A DNA stretch of 46,771 bases. Source: Pseudomonas huaxiensis (GTDB taxonomy: Bacteria > Pseudomonadota > Gammaproteobacteria > Pseudomonadales > Pseudomonadaceae). Under the pieces are notes generated by a model, which was given only the letters and a program-made list of their open reading frames with translations, ran no database searches and had not been told where the DNA came from. This document shows positions 8,049 through 14,855 of this stretch, in pieces (within the stretch, counting starts at the first letter, position 1; every line of letters begins with the position of its first letter). Made by a program: the position numbers and the translations under genes. The stretch is taken from the NCBI RefSeq assembly GCF_003231275.1, contig NZ_QKVL01000041.1, positions 1-46,771 on the forward strand. The letters are read 5' to 3'.

Positions 8049-8975
8049 ATGACTTCCAAGCTGGAACAACTCAAGCAGTTCACCACGGTCGTCGCCGACA
8101 CCGGCGATATCGACGCAATCAGCCGCCTCAAGCCGGTCGATGCCACCACCAACCCTTCCCTCCTGCTGAAAGCCGCCGCCATGCCCGGCTACGCCGAGCT
8201 GCTGAAACAGGTGATCGCCAGCAGCAAGGGCAATGTCGATCTGGCCTGCGATGCCTTCGCCGTCGCGGTGGGCAGCGGCATCCTGAAAGCCATCCCCGGC
8301 CGTATTTCCACCGAAGTGGACGCTCGCCTGTCCTTCGACGAGCCGGCGCTGCTGGCCAAGGCCCGTCAACTGATCGAGCTGTATGACAAGGCCGGCGTTG
8401 GCCGTGACCGCGTGCTGATCAAGCTGGCCTCCACCTGGGAAGGCATCCGTGCCGCCGAAACCCTGGAGAAGGAAGGCATCCAGACCAACCTGACCCTGCT
8501 GTTCTCCTTCGCCCAGGCGGCCGCCTGCGCCGATGCCGGGGTGTTCCTGATCTCGCCGTTCGTGGGCCGCATCTACGACTGGTACAAGAAGTCCAGCGGT
8601 CAGGACTATGTCGGCGCCGAAGATCCGGGCGTGCAGTCGGTCACCCGCATCTACAACTACTACAAGGCCAATGGCTACGACACCGTGGTCATGGGCGCAA
8701 GCTTCCGCAATCTCAGCCAGATCGAAGAACTGGCGGGCTGCGATCGACTGACCATCAGCCCGGACCTGCTGCAGAAGCTCAGCGAAGACGAGGGCACCCT
8801 GGTCCGTAAACTGGCCCCCGGCGCTGCCGCCGAGCCACGCCTGACACTGAATGAAAGCCAGTTCCGCTGGGCCTTCAACGAAGACGCCATGGCCACCGAA
8901 AAACTCGCCGAAGGCATTCGCCTGTTCGCCCGTGACCAGGAAAAACTCGAAGCCCTGCTTTCCGCAAAGGCTTGA
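8049..8975 (+). CDS. tal: transaldolase
   Basis: Non-oxidative pentose phosphate enzyme that moves a dihydroxyacetone unit from sedoheptulose-7-phosphate to glyceraldehyde-3-phosphate. The 308 residues match the TalB family along their full length: VVADTGD near residue 17, DATTNPSLLL at 31-40, the Schiff-base lysine in RVLIKLASTWEG (Lys125) and SPFVGRIYDWYK. The start at 8049 (MTSKLEQLKQFTTVV) aligns with the family. An ATG 33 bases earlier would add non-conserved residues. It follows dusA and precedes a large palindrome. Confidence 0.96.
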   Translation: MTSKLEQLKQFTTVVADTGDIDAISRLKPVDATTNPSLLLKAAAMPGYAELLKQVIASSKGNVDLACDAFAVAVGSGILKAIPGRISTEVDARLSFDEPALLAKARQLIELYDKAGVGRDRVLIKLASTWEGIRAAETLEKEGIQTNLTLLFSFAQAAACADAGVFLISPFVGRIYDWYKKSSGQDYVGAEDPGVQSVTRIYNYYKANGYDTVVMGASFRNLSQIEELAGCDRLTISPDLLQKLSEDEGTLVRKLAPGAAAEPRLTLNESQFRWAFNEDAMATEKLAEGIRLFARDQEKLEALLSAKA

Positions 8976-8986
8976 TACAAATCTCG

Positions 8987-9045
8987 GTTTGCCAGTAGTC
9001 GCGACAGCGCGGAAAGTCCCGCCTCTTCCGCAACTACTGGCAAAC
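8987..9045. repeat. 59-bp palindromic element after tal
   Basis: GTTTGCCAGTAGT (8987-8999) pairs perfectly with ACTACTGGCAAAC (9033-9045). Inside, GCGGAA (9009-9014) pairs with TTCCGC (9026-9031). There is no T-tract, so it is not a classical terminator. The nested structure and the TGCCAGT tips resemble the 78-bp element at 14874-14951. It may be a small non-autonomous mobile element or a transcript-stabilising hairpin. Confidence 0.75.
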
Positions 9046-9065
9046 AGCCTCGTGCTCCCGCATTG

Positions 9066-10967
9066 ATGTCCGACTCTTCTCTTTTGCCGTTGGTCCTGGC
9101 CGGGCCACTGCTTCGCCGCCTGGAGCCGACGCGCATCGTGTTCTGGCTGGTCGCCTCGCAGCCGCTGAACGCCGAACTGCACCTTCATGCTGCCACTTCC
9201 GAACCGCTGGTCCTGCCACTGGACGCTGCTCGCTGCCAGGTCATTCCGGTGGGTCGCCAGGCCTTCGTGCACCTGATCGATGTGTCTCTGGATACACCGC
9301 TACCCTGCGACACCCGGATCGACTACGACCTGCTGCTCGATGGCCACGGCATCGCCGAGTGGGCGCCGCATCTACTTTATGACGGCACACAGCGTGCGAA
9401 CTTCGTCGTCCGCGAACGGCTGGACCAGTTGCTCCACGGCTCCTGCCGCAAACCCCACTTTCCCGCCGAGGATGGCCTGCTCTGCGCCGACCGGCTGCTG
9501 GCCAGCCCGCATGAGCCCGCACAGCGCCCGGCCTTGTTGATGATGAGCGGCGATCAGGTCTACGCCGATGATGTCGCCGGGCCGATGCTGCGCGCCATTC
9601 ACGCGCTGATTGCGCGGCTCGGCCTGTTCGAGGAATGCCTGGACGGCGCGGTAATCCGCGACAGCGTCGAGCTTTACGGCCATCCCGCCAGCTACTACCA
9701 CCGTGGCGACCTGCTGCCAGCGTTGAAAAGCAACGAAACCCTGCGCGAGCGCTTCTTCGGTGGCGTGCGCAAACCGATCTTCACCAGCAGCAATGCCGAC
9801 AACCACCTGGTGACCTTCGGCGAAACCCTGGCGATGTACCTGCTGGTCTGGTCGCCCGTGCCGTGGACGCTGATTGCACCGGACACACCGCCGCTGAACG
9901 CCGAACAGCAAGCCCGCTACAGGCTGGAACAGGGCTGTGTGAATGGCTTCGTCACCGGACTGGGCGGGGTCGCCCGAGTGTTGGCGCATTTGCCGAGCCT
10001 GATGATTTTCGACGACCACGACATCACCGATGACTGGAACCTTTCGGCGCAATGGGAGGAAACCGCCTACGGCCATCCGTTCTCGCGCCGGATCATCGGC
10101 AACGCCCTGCTGACTTACCTGCTCTGCCAGGCCTGGGGCAACAATCCTGACGTGTTCGGCGATCTCCTGGAAAAATGCCGGCAACTCTTCGCCAGCGCCG
10201 GGGACGACCGCCACCTGGACAGCCCGCTGCAGGATCAGTTGATCAACGACCTGCTGCGCTTCCAGCAGTGGCATTACCAGCTACCGACCAGCCCGGCCCT
10301 GCTGGTGCTGGACACCCGCACCCGGCGCTGGCGCAGCGAAAGCAACCTGAAAAAGCCCTCGGGCCTGCTGGACTGGGAAGCGCTCTGCGAACTGCAGCAA
10401 GCATTGCTCGACCACCCGTCGGCCATCATCGTTTCGCCCGCACCGATCTTCGGCGTCAAGCTGATCGAGACGGTGCAGAAGGTGTTCAGCTGGTGCGGTT
10501 ATCCACTGTTGGTGGACGCGGAAAACTGGATGGCCCACCGCGGCGCGGCGCAGGTAATCCTGAATATCTTCCGCCATTCGCGCACGCCGGGGCACTACGT
10601 GATCCTCTCCGGCGACGTGCATTATTCCTTCGTCTACGAAGTGCTGATCCGCCACCGCCAACGCAGCCCACACCTGTGGCAGATCACCAGCAGCGGCATC
10701 AAGAACCGCTTCCCGGCGCGCCTGCTGGACACCTTCGACCGCCTCAACCGCTGGCTCTACGCGCCGCGCTCGCCCTTGAACTGGTTCACCCGCCGGCGAC
10801 TGATGGAAGTGGTTCCGCGCATACCCAGCCACAGCAAAGCCGGCGAGCGGCTGTGGAACAGCGCGGGCCTGGGCCAGGTGTTTTTCAATGAGCAGGGGCA
10901 ACCGGAGCGGGTGTTCCAGTTGAATGCAGACGGGTCAGAGGCGACGGAGTTTCCGCGACGGGAATGA
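9066..10967 (+). CDS. PhoD-like metallophosphatase, cytosolic
   Basis: A 633-residue member of the PhoD-like calcineurin-type phosphatase group. Metal-binding motifs are spread in the expected order: GDQVYADD (about 162-169), FDDHDITDDW (about 315-324) and SGDVHYSF (about 515-522). Unlike secreted PhoD alkaline phosphatases it has no Tat or Sec signal (it begins MSDSSLLPLVLAGPLL), so it probably acts in the cytosol. The substrate is unknown. The ATG at 9066 is preferred over the TTG just before it. No clear Shine-Dalgarno is visible, so it may depend on readthrough from tal across the palindrome. Confidence 0.85.
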   Translation: MSDSSLLPLVLAGPLLRRLEPTRIVFWLVASQPLNAELHLHAATSEPLVLPLDAARCQVIPVGRQAFVHLIDVSLDTPLPCDTRIDYDLLLDGHGIAEWAPHLLYDGTQRANFVVRERLDQLLHGSCRKPHFPAEDGLLCADRLLASPHEPAQRPALLMMSGDQVYADDVAGPMLRAIHALIARLGLFEECLDGAVIRDSVELYGHPASYYHRGDLLPALKSNETLRERFFGGVRKPIFTSSNADNHLVTFGETLAMYLLVWSPVPWTLIAPDTPPLNAEQQARYRLEQGCVNGFVTGLGGVARVLAHLPSLMIFDDHDITDDWNLSAQWEETAYGHPFSRRIIGNALLTYLLCQAWGNNPDVFGDLLEKCRQLFASAGDDRHLDSPLQDQLINDLLRFQQWHYQLPTSPALLVLDTRTRRWRSESNLKKPSGLLDWEALCELQQALLDHPSAIIVSPAPIFGVKLIETVQKVFSWCGYPLLVDAENWMAHRGAAQVILNIFRHSRTPGHYVILSGDVHYSFVYEVLIRHRQRSPHLWQITSSGIKNRFPARLLDTFDRLNRWLYAPRSPLNWFTRRRLMEVVPRIPSHSKAGERLWNSAGLGQVFFNEQGQPERVFQLNADGSEATEFPRRE

Positions 10968-10970
10968 CAA

Positions 10971-11000
10971 GAGCCTCATCGCGGCGGCGATGAGGCTCTG
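10971..11000. terminator. hairpin between convergent genes
   Basis: AGAGCCTCATCGC (10971-10983) and GCGATGAGGCTCT (10988-11000) form a perfect 13-bp stem with a GGCG loop between the stop codons of the phosphatase and rssC. No T-run follows on either strand, so it may terminate weakly or block exonucleases. Confidence 0.6.
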
Positions 11001-11006
11001 AAGGGT

Positions 11007-11489
11007 TCAGCTACGCTCGAGCGCGTTCACCAGGTCATGGAAGGCTTCACGGTTGGAGTCATTCAAGCCCATCAGGATCTTGTGCGCCTCCAGCACCTTG
11101 GCCCGCACCACCTCTTCGTCCTGGTCCTGGGAAGGCAGGTCGGTCAGGCATTCCGGGCACGGAATCGGCCGATCGACGATGTTGAACACCTGATCGAAGC
11201 CCATCGACTGCAACAGGCGAGTGATGTCGGCGTGGGTGGTCACCACGGTCGGCAGCAAGCCAACCTTCTGCCGCGACAGGATCGACAGCTTGGCCAGCAG
11301 GCCGAGCGTGGTGCTGTCGATGCTCTGGGTTTCTGTGAGATCGATGACGATCGCCGAGAAATTCAGCGCGGTGAAGATCTTCTCAATAGTTGCATCCAGC
11401 GCTGAACACAGGGTCAGACGCACTTCACCGACAAACTTCAGAACAAAGGTGCCGCTCTGTTCGGCGAACTGGATTCTACCGGTACTCAT
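11007..11489 (-). CDS. rssC: STAS-domain anti-sigma factor antagonist (RssC-like)
   Basis: A 160-residue anti-anti-sigma protein. The STAS fold covers about residues 1-105, with the phosphorylatable serine in QSIDSTTLG (Ser59 by position). The tail contains CPECLTD and is helical. In partner switching, such a protein binds an anti-sigma kinase when unphosphorylated and is released by phosphorylation. A PP2C-type phosphatase resets it. The ATG overlaps the stop of rssB by four bases (ATGA), so the two are translationally coupled. It corresponds to P. aeruginosa PA2797. The sigma factor controlled is not encoded nearby. Confidence 0.85.
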   Translation of the reverse strand: MSTGRIQFAEQSGTFVLKFVGEVRLTLCSALDATIEKIFTALNFSAIVIDLTETQSIDSTTLGLLAKLSILSRQKVGLLPTVVTTHADITRLLQSMGFDQVFNIVDRPIPCPECLTDLPSQDQDEEVVRAKVLEAHKILMGLNDSNREAFHDLVNALERS

Positions 11490-12670
11490 TGAAGGTTCCT
11501 GCTCAACACCAATAGGGCGATATCATCCGGCATCTCCCCAAGCGTAGCCAATCCGAATCGTTGCCGCAGGCCATCCAGGCTGCCGCCCGCATCCCTGACA
11601 ATCTCAGGCAGGGACGCTTCTTTTTCTTTGAGTGTTGCGCCGGGCAAAAGGTCCAGAATGCCATCAGATAGCAGGGTCAGGCTGAACTGCGACGGCAGCT
11701 CCAGGACGTGGTCCTGGTAGGTTGCTTCGTCGAACAGACCGACCGGCAATCCTCGGCCTTCCAGATAAAGGCTCTGCTCCGGGGTATACAGTACTGGCAG
11801 CGGCAGGTGGCCGCCGATGGCATAGGTCAGCAACCCGGTGTCTTCATCGATGACACCGCCAACCATGGTCACGTGCTTGCCCAGCTTGCAATTGATCAGG
11901 CCGCGGTTGATGTGCCCGAGCACTTCCGACGGCTTGAAGTCCCGCAGGGTGCCGCTGCGCTTGAATTCGAACAGCAGGCGAGTGGTCATGAACTTCAGCA
12001 GTACAGTGACGAACGCCGAGGATGCACCATGGCCGGACACGTCCGCCAGGTAGAAGGCGATCCGCCGCTCGTCAACGCGGAAGTAATCAGCAAAGTCGCC
12101 CGAGAGATACAGCGACGGGATGATCTGGTGTTCGAAGGAAAACTCGCCAATGCTCCAAGGGCTTTCCGGGAGCATGTTCATCTGCACCTGGCGACCCGCT
12201 GTCTGGTCTTCCTGAAGCAGGTGGAGACTGGCTTCCAGCTCGCGGTTGGCGGTTTCGAGCTTTTCCCGGTAGCGCTGGTTTTCCTTGATCAGGTACGCAC
12301 GATCGAGCGCGCGGCGAACCGAATGCTCGAGCACCGCGAGGTCCTCAAGCGGCTTGATCAGGTAATCGGCGGCGCCCAGACGCAGGGCTTCGACAGCATC
12401 GTTCATCACGCCCGCACCGGAAACCACGATCACCGGCAGGTCAGGTGCACGTTCGGTCACTTGCCGGATCAGCTCCAGACCGCCCATTTGCGGCATGCGC
12501 AGGTCACAGAGCACAAGGTCGGGACGATCCTGCTCGAAGACTTGAAGGCCCTGCTGGCCATTGCTCGCCTGCAGGACACTGAAACCGCTGTCTTCCAGGT
12601 AGGCGGCGAGGCTCTCGCGCACCACGTCGTCGTCATCGATTATCAGCAGCGTTGCACTGGTTTTCTGCAT
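11486..12670 (-). CDS. rssB: response regulator with PP2C/SpoIIE phosphatase domain (RssB-like)
   Basis: A 394-residue protein with a receiver domain (about 5-120; acidic patch IIDDDD, phospho-acceptor Asp56 in LVLCDLRMP, Lys in YLIKPL), a coiled linker (about 125-175) and a PP2C/SpoIIE phosphatase domain (about 185-390) with metal-site motifs GDFADYF, DVSGHGASSAF and SDGILDLL. It likely dephosphorylates the STAS partner encoded next to it, in response to phosphorylation by an unlinked histidine kinase. It corresponds to P. aeruginosa PA2798. The start at 12670 (MQKTSATLLII) is the one that places the receiver at the N terminus. Upstream codons look non-coding. Confidence 0.88.
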   Translation of the reverse strand: MQKTSATLLIIDDDDVVRESLAAYLEDSGFSVLQASNGQQGLQVFEQDRPDLVLCDLRMPQMGGLELIRQVTERAPDLPVIVVSGAGVMNDAVEALRLGAADYLIKPLEDLAVLEHSVRRALDRAYLIKENQRYREKLETANRELEASLHLLQEDQTAGRQVQMNMLPESPWSIGEFSFEHQIIPSLYLSGDFADYFRVDERRIAFYLADVSGHGASSAFVTVLLKFMTTRLLFEFKRSGTLRDFKPSEVLGHINRGLINCKLGKHVTMVGGVIDEDTGLLTYAIGGHLPLPVLYTPEQSLYLEGRGLPVGLFDEATYQDHVLELPSQFSLTLLSDGILDLLPGATLKEKEASLPEIVRDAGGSLDGLRQRFGLATLGEMPDDIALLVLSRNLQ

Positions 12671-12946
12671 GTGGGCAAACGGCGCCAGAAATAGGTTGGC
12701 GTAAGCGGCTCGACAGGTTGGAGCACACGTACTGGATTCTCTTCTAGCCACTCTGTCTATCTGAGTTGTAGGTCAGAATAAGCCGACCGGCAACTTGCAG
12801 AGGTGCCCTGTAAGGCGCAGACGGTACTCCCATCCGCCAGGCGTTTCAAGCATGCACCGCCGCTCGCGTGCGGCTGTTTGCAGTGCAAATCACCGGTGGT
12901 TATAAAAACCCGGTTTGTGGCAACTCAATGGAAGGATGCCCTAATG
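12671..12946. other. intergenic region upstream of rssB
   Basis: No credible gene lies between the rssB start and the mlaA terminator. The region should hold the rssB promoter, which I could not place. It also holds a 13-bp palindrome TTTGCAGTGCAAA (12877-12889) and a good rightward promoter that has no gene downstream of it. Confidence 0.5.
12878..12906 (+). promoter_or_regulatory. orphan sigma-70-type promoter
   Basis: TTGCAG (12878-12883) and TATAAA (12901-12906) are exactly 17 bases apart on the plus strand. The -35 sits inside the palindrome TTTGCAGTGCAAA. Transcription would start near 12913 and reach the bidirectional terminator at 12947-12973. No plus-strand gene follows. Confidence 0.6.
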
Positions 12947-12975
12947 AAAAAGGCGACCCGGAGGTCGCCTTTTCT
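12913..12975 (+). ncRNA. candidate 60-nt small RNA
   Basis: Predicted only from a promoter (TTGCAG, 17 bases, TATAAA) placed about 40 bases before a strong hairpin with a T-run. The transcript would be about 60 nt, ending in GGCGACC-CGGA-GGTCGCC-TTTT. It contains AAGGATGCCCTAATG, so a tiny leader peptide cannot be excluded. Its 3' part is antisense to the end of the mlaA transcript. Confidence 0.35.
12947..12973. terminator. bidirectional intrinsic terminator after mlaA
   Basis: GGCGACC (12952-12958), loop CGGA, GGTCGCC (12963-12969), flanked by five A on the left and four T on the right. It works in both directions on paper: leftward for mlaA, rightward for the orphan promoter. Confidence 0.85.
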
Positions 12976-12987
12976 ACTTGCCGAAGA

Positions 12988-13692
12988 TCAGAAATCGTCT
13001 TCGACGTCGCCGTCCTTGACCTTGAACTCGCGGTTCTGCAGGTAGGCATTGCGGATGAAGATGTACTTGTCGCCCTGGATCATCTTCTCCGCCGACAGCA
13101 AGCTGGCGCGAGTGTCGACCAGATCGACGCCGAGCGCGGTGTTGCGGGTCGGCACGTGATTCACGTAGCGGTAGGGTTCGGTGTAGGTATCCGGGTACTT
13201 GCCCAGCGCATCGCGCACGGTGCTCGGCCCGAACAGCGGCAGCATCACGTAAGGACCGCTGCTGACGCCCCAGTAGCCCAGGGTCTGGCCGAAGTCTTCA
13301 TCGTTGCGCTGCAGGCCCATTTTGGTCCCCACATCGAAGAAGCCGCCGAGACCGAAGGTGGTGTTGACGATCAACCGCGCGGTATCGACACCGGCTGCAT
13401 GCGGCTTGAGCTGGAGGATGTTGTTGGCCAGGTTGGTCACATCGCCCAGATTGAGGAACATGTTATGGATGCCGTCTTCCAGGAACTGCGGCGTTACAAA
13501 CTGGTAGCCCTGGGCGATCGGTTTGAGCGCATAGGTGTCGACCGTGTCGTTGAAACGGAAAATCGGCCGGTTGATGCTTTCCCAAGGGTCTTCCTCGGTC
13601 GCCGCCTGAGCCGCAAAAGGCGCCAGCAGCGCAGTTGCGCACACGCTGGCCCGGAACAAACGATCGAGCACGCTCGCACCGATCCCACGCAT
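12988..13692 (-). CDS. mlaA: MlaA/VacJ outer-membrane lipid-asymmetry protein
   Basis: Component of the Mla system. MlaA sits in the outer membrane and removes misplaced phospholipids from the outer leaflet, passing them to MlaC. The 234 residues contain the family features DPWESINRPIFRFND, YALKPIAQGYQ and the LPLFGPSTVRDALGKYPD region. The start at 13692 has AGGAGA seven bases upstream. Signal peptide: MRGIGASVLDRLFRASVCAT onward to AAQA. Unlike E. coli MlaA there is no clear lipobox (the only cysteine is preceded by A-S-V), so cleavage by signal peptidase I after AQA is more likely than lipidation. Its terminator lies directly after the stop. Confidence 0.92.
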   Translation of the reverse strand: MRGIGASVLDRLFRASVCATALLAPFAAQAATEEDPWESINRPIFRFNDTVDTYALKPIAQGYQFVTPQFLEDGIHNMFLNLGDVTNLANNILQLKPHAAGVDTARLIVNTTFGLGGFFDVGTKMGLQRNDEDFGQTLGYWGVSSGPYVMLPLFGPSTVRDALGKYPDTYTEPYRYVNHVPTRNTALGVDLVDTRASLLSAEKMIQGDKYIFIRNAYLQNREFKVKDGDVEDDF

Positions 13693-13746
13693 AGATGTTC
13701 TCCTGATGAACGCAACGCGCGAAGCAGCTCCGCGCCAAAGTGGACG

Positions 13747-13777
13747 AGTATAAAGCCTAGTAACGTTTGCGTCGCAA
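13747..13777 (-). promoter_or_regulatory. mlaA promoter with palindrome
   Basis: Reading leftward, TTGCGA (13777-13772) and TATACT (13752-13747) are 19 bases apart, a little long. The -35 lies inside the 13-bp palindrome TTTGCGTCGCAAA (13766-13778). The layout TTTGCNNNGCAAA is shared with the palindrome at 12877-12889 on the other side of mlaA. Confidence 0.45.
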
Positions 13778-13781
13778 ATAG

Positions 13782-13821
13782 TTGACGCCACACGCGTCAA
13801 ACGACCGTCACCAAATCGTCA
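13782..13821. promoter_or_regulatory. dyad and CGTCA direct repeats between mlaA and HAD-like gene
   Basis: TTGACGC (13782-13788) and GCGTCAA (13794-13800) form a perfect inverted repeat. CGTCA then recurs at 13795, 13806 and 13817 with an 11-base period, one helical turn. This pattern suits a regulator binding one face of the DNA. The regulator is unknown. Confidence 0.4.
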
Positions 13822-13861
13822 CGAACGGCCAGTAGTGTCCTGATATTTCAGGGATGTTGCC

Positions 13862-14452
13862 ATGCCTCACGCGCCCGCCTTCACCGCGCTCCTGTTCGGA
13901 CTTCGTGGCTGCCTGGTCGACTTCGGCGGCCGTAGCCTGGACAGCGCCCCGGACCTCCCCGTTCTCCCTACCCCCGGCGCCCTCGACGTACTCGACTGGC
14001 TACGTCGGCATCGCGTGCCCTGCGCCTGGCTGGACGAAGTTCCGGCACACACCGGCCAACACCTGAGCCGCGCCCTGCCCGACTGGCTGGCGGCAACGCC
14101 GCACCACGACGCCAAGCCCTGGCCCGCCCCGGACGCCTGCTGGCGTGCCTTGATGGCCATCGAGGCCAGGCAACTGGATGGCTGCGTGTTGATCAGCGGC
14201 GAACCGCGTCTGCTCCAGGCCGGGCTCAACGCCGGCCTGTGGACCATCGGTCTGGCGGCCTGTGGCCCGTTGTGCGGGTTATCCGAAACCGAGTGGCAGG
14301 CGCTGGACGACAAGCAACGCGAGCACAAGCGCGGCAAAGCCACCTTGCAACTGTTCAGCCTTGGCGTGCATTCGGTGATCGATCACTTGCAGGAACTGGC
14401 CGACTGCCTCGCCGATATCAGCCAGCGCCGGCTAAAGGGCGAGAAACCCTGA
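13862..14452 (+). CDS. HAD-fold protein lacking catalytic aspartates
   Basis: A 196-residue protein that resembles the phosphonoacetaldehyde-hydrolase branch of the HAD superfamily in its second half (GEPRLLQAGLNAGLWTIGLA, then a GPLCGLSE loop). HAD motif I normally reads D-x-D-G-T/S. Here the equivalent stretch is LLFGLRGCLVD (residues 10-20), with Gly13 and Arg15 in place of the two aspartates. The acidic motif IV is SGEP instead of GDT/DDT. No HAD chemistry is expected, so this looks like a pseudoenzyme with a binding or regulatory role. The frame is intact and well used, so it is not simply decaying. A small hairpin CCTGA-TATT-TCAGG (13839-13852) overlaps the ribosome-binding site. Confidence 0.75.
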   Translation: MPHAPAFTALLFGLRGCLVDFGGRSLDSAPDLPVLPTPGALDVLDWLRRHRVPCAWLDEVPAHTGQHLSRALPDWLAATPHHDAKPWPAPDACWRALMAIEARQLDGCVLISGEPRLLQAGLNAGLWTIGLAACGPLCGLSETEWQALDDKQREHKRGKATLQLFSLGVHSVIDHLQELADCLADISQRRLKGEKP

Positions 14453-14462
14453 TCACCCGCGC

Positions 14463-14503
14463 TTGATCCGGATCATGCAAAGCCGGCCCGTGTGGATTAA
14501 TCT
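14463..14503 (+). promoter_or_regulatory. ANR/FNR-type site and class II promoter
   Basis: TTGATCCGGATCAT (14463-14476) matches the ANR/FNR consensus TTGAT-N4-ATCAA at nine of ten positions. TAATCT (14498-14503) is a fair -10. A start near 14510 puts the site centre at about -40.5, the standard position for FNR-type activation. It lies upstream of the DUF4404 gene, which I infer is induced at low oxygen. Confidence 0.65.
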
Positions 14504-14513
14504 GTCAGGCATG

Positions 14514-14545
14514 CATGGACCTTTCGCACAAGGCAGGGGTCCATG
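14514..14545. repeat. leader inverted repeat
   Basis: CATGGACC (14514-14521) and GGTCCATG (14538-14545) form an 8-bp stem in the 5' leader of the DUF4404 transcript, about 30 bases before its start codon. It could form an RNA hairpin. No T-run follows. Confidence 0.45.
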
Positions 14546-14574
14546 GCTGTGCCTATTGATAAAGGGAGATCACC

Positions 14575-14838
14575 ATGCCTGCCCGCGAACTGCAAGAACA
14601 GCTCAACACCCTGCGCGAGCAACTGGAGCAAAACCCGCCGCTGTCGCTGGAAGAGCGTGAGCAACTCCACAAGCTGATGGAGCAAATCGATGCCCAGATC
14701 AAACTGGAAGCGGCAACCCAGGACACCAACCTGGTCGACGGCGTCAACCTCGCCGTGGAGCGCTTCGAGGTCGATCACCCGGGCCTGACTGCCACCTTGC
14801 GCAATATCGTTCAGAGCCTGCAAAGCATGGGGATCTGA
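14575..14838 (+). CDS. DUF4404 small helical protein
   Basis: An 87-residue cytosolic protein, highly charged and predicted helical. Residues 3-45 are a coiled-coil-like stretch (ELQEQLNTLREQLEQNPPLS onward), followed by a conserved tail with DGVNLAVERFEVDHPGL. It matches the DUF4404 family, whose function is not known to me. The start has AGGGAG seven bases upstream. The ANR/FNR-type site in its promoter suggests a low-oxygen role. The gene ends at a composite terminator. Confidence 0.82.
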   Translation: MPARELQEQLNTLREQLEQNPPLSLEEREQLHKLMEQIDAQIKLEAATQDTNLVDGVNLAVERFEVDHPGLTATLRNIVQSLQSMGI

Positions 14839-14855
14839 ACCCACCCCGCTCAAAT

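Noticed and set aside
12671..12751. Upstream start for rssB adding 27 residues
   Set aside because: The added sequence is not receiver-like and no Shine-Dalgarno is seen. The start at 12670 opens directly into the receiver domain.
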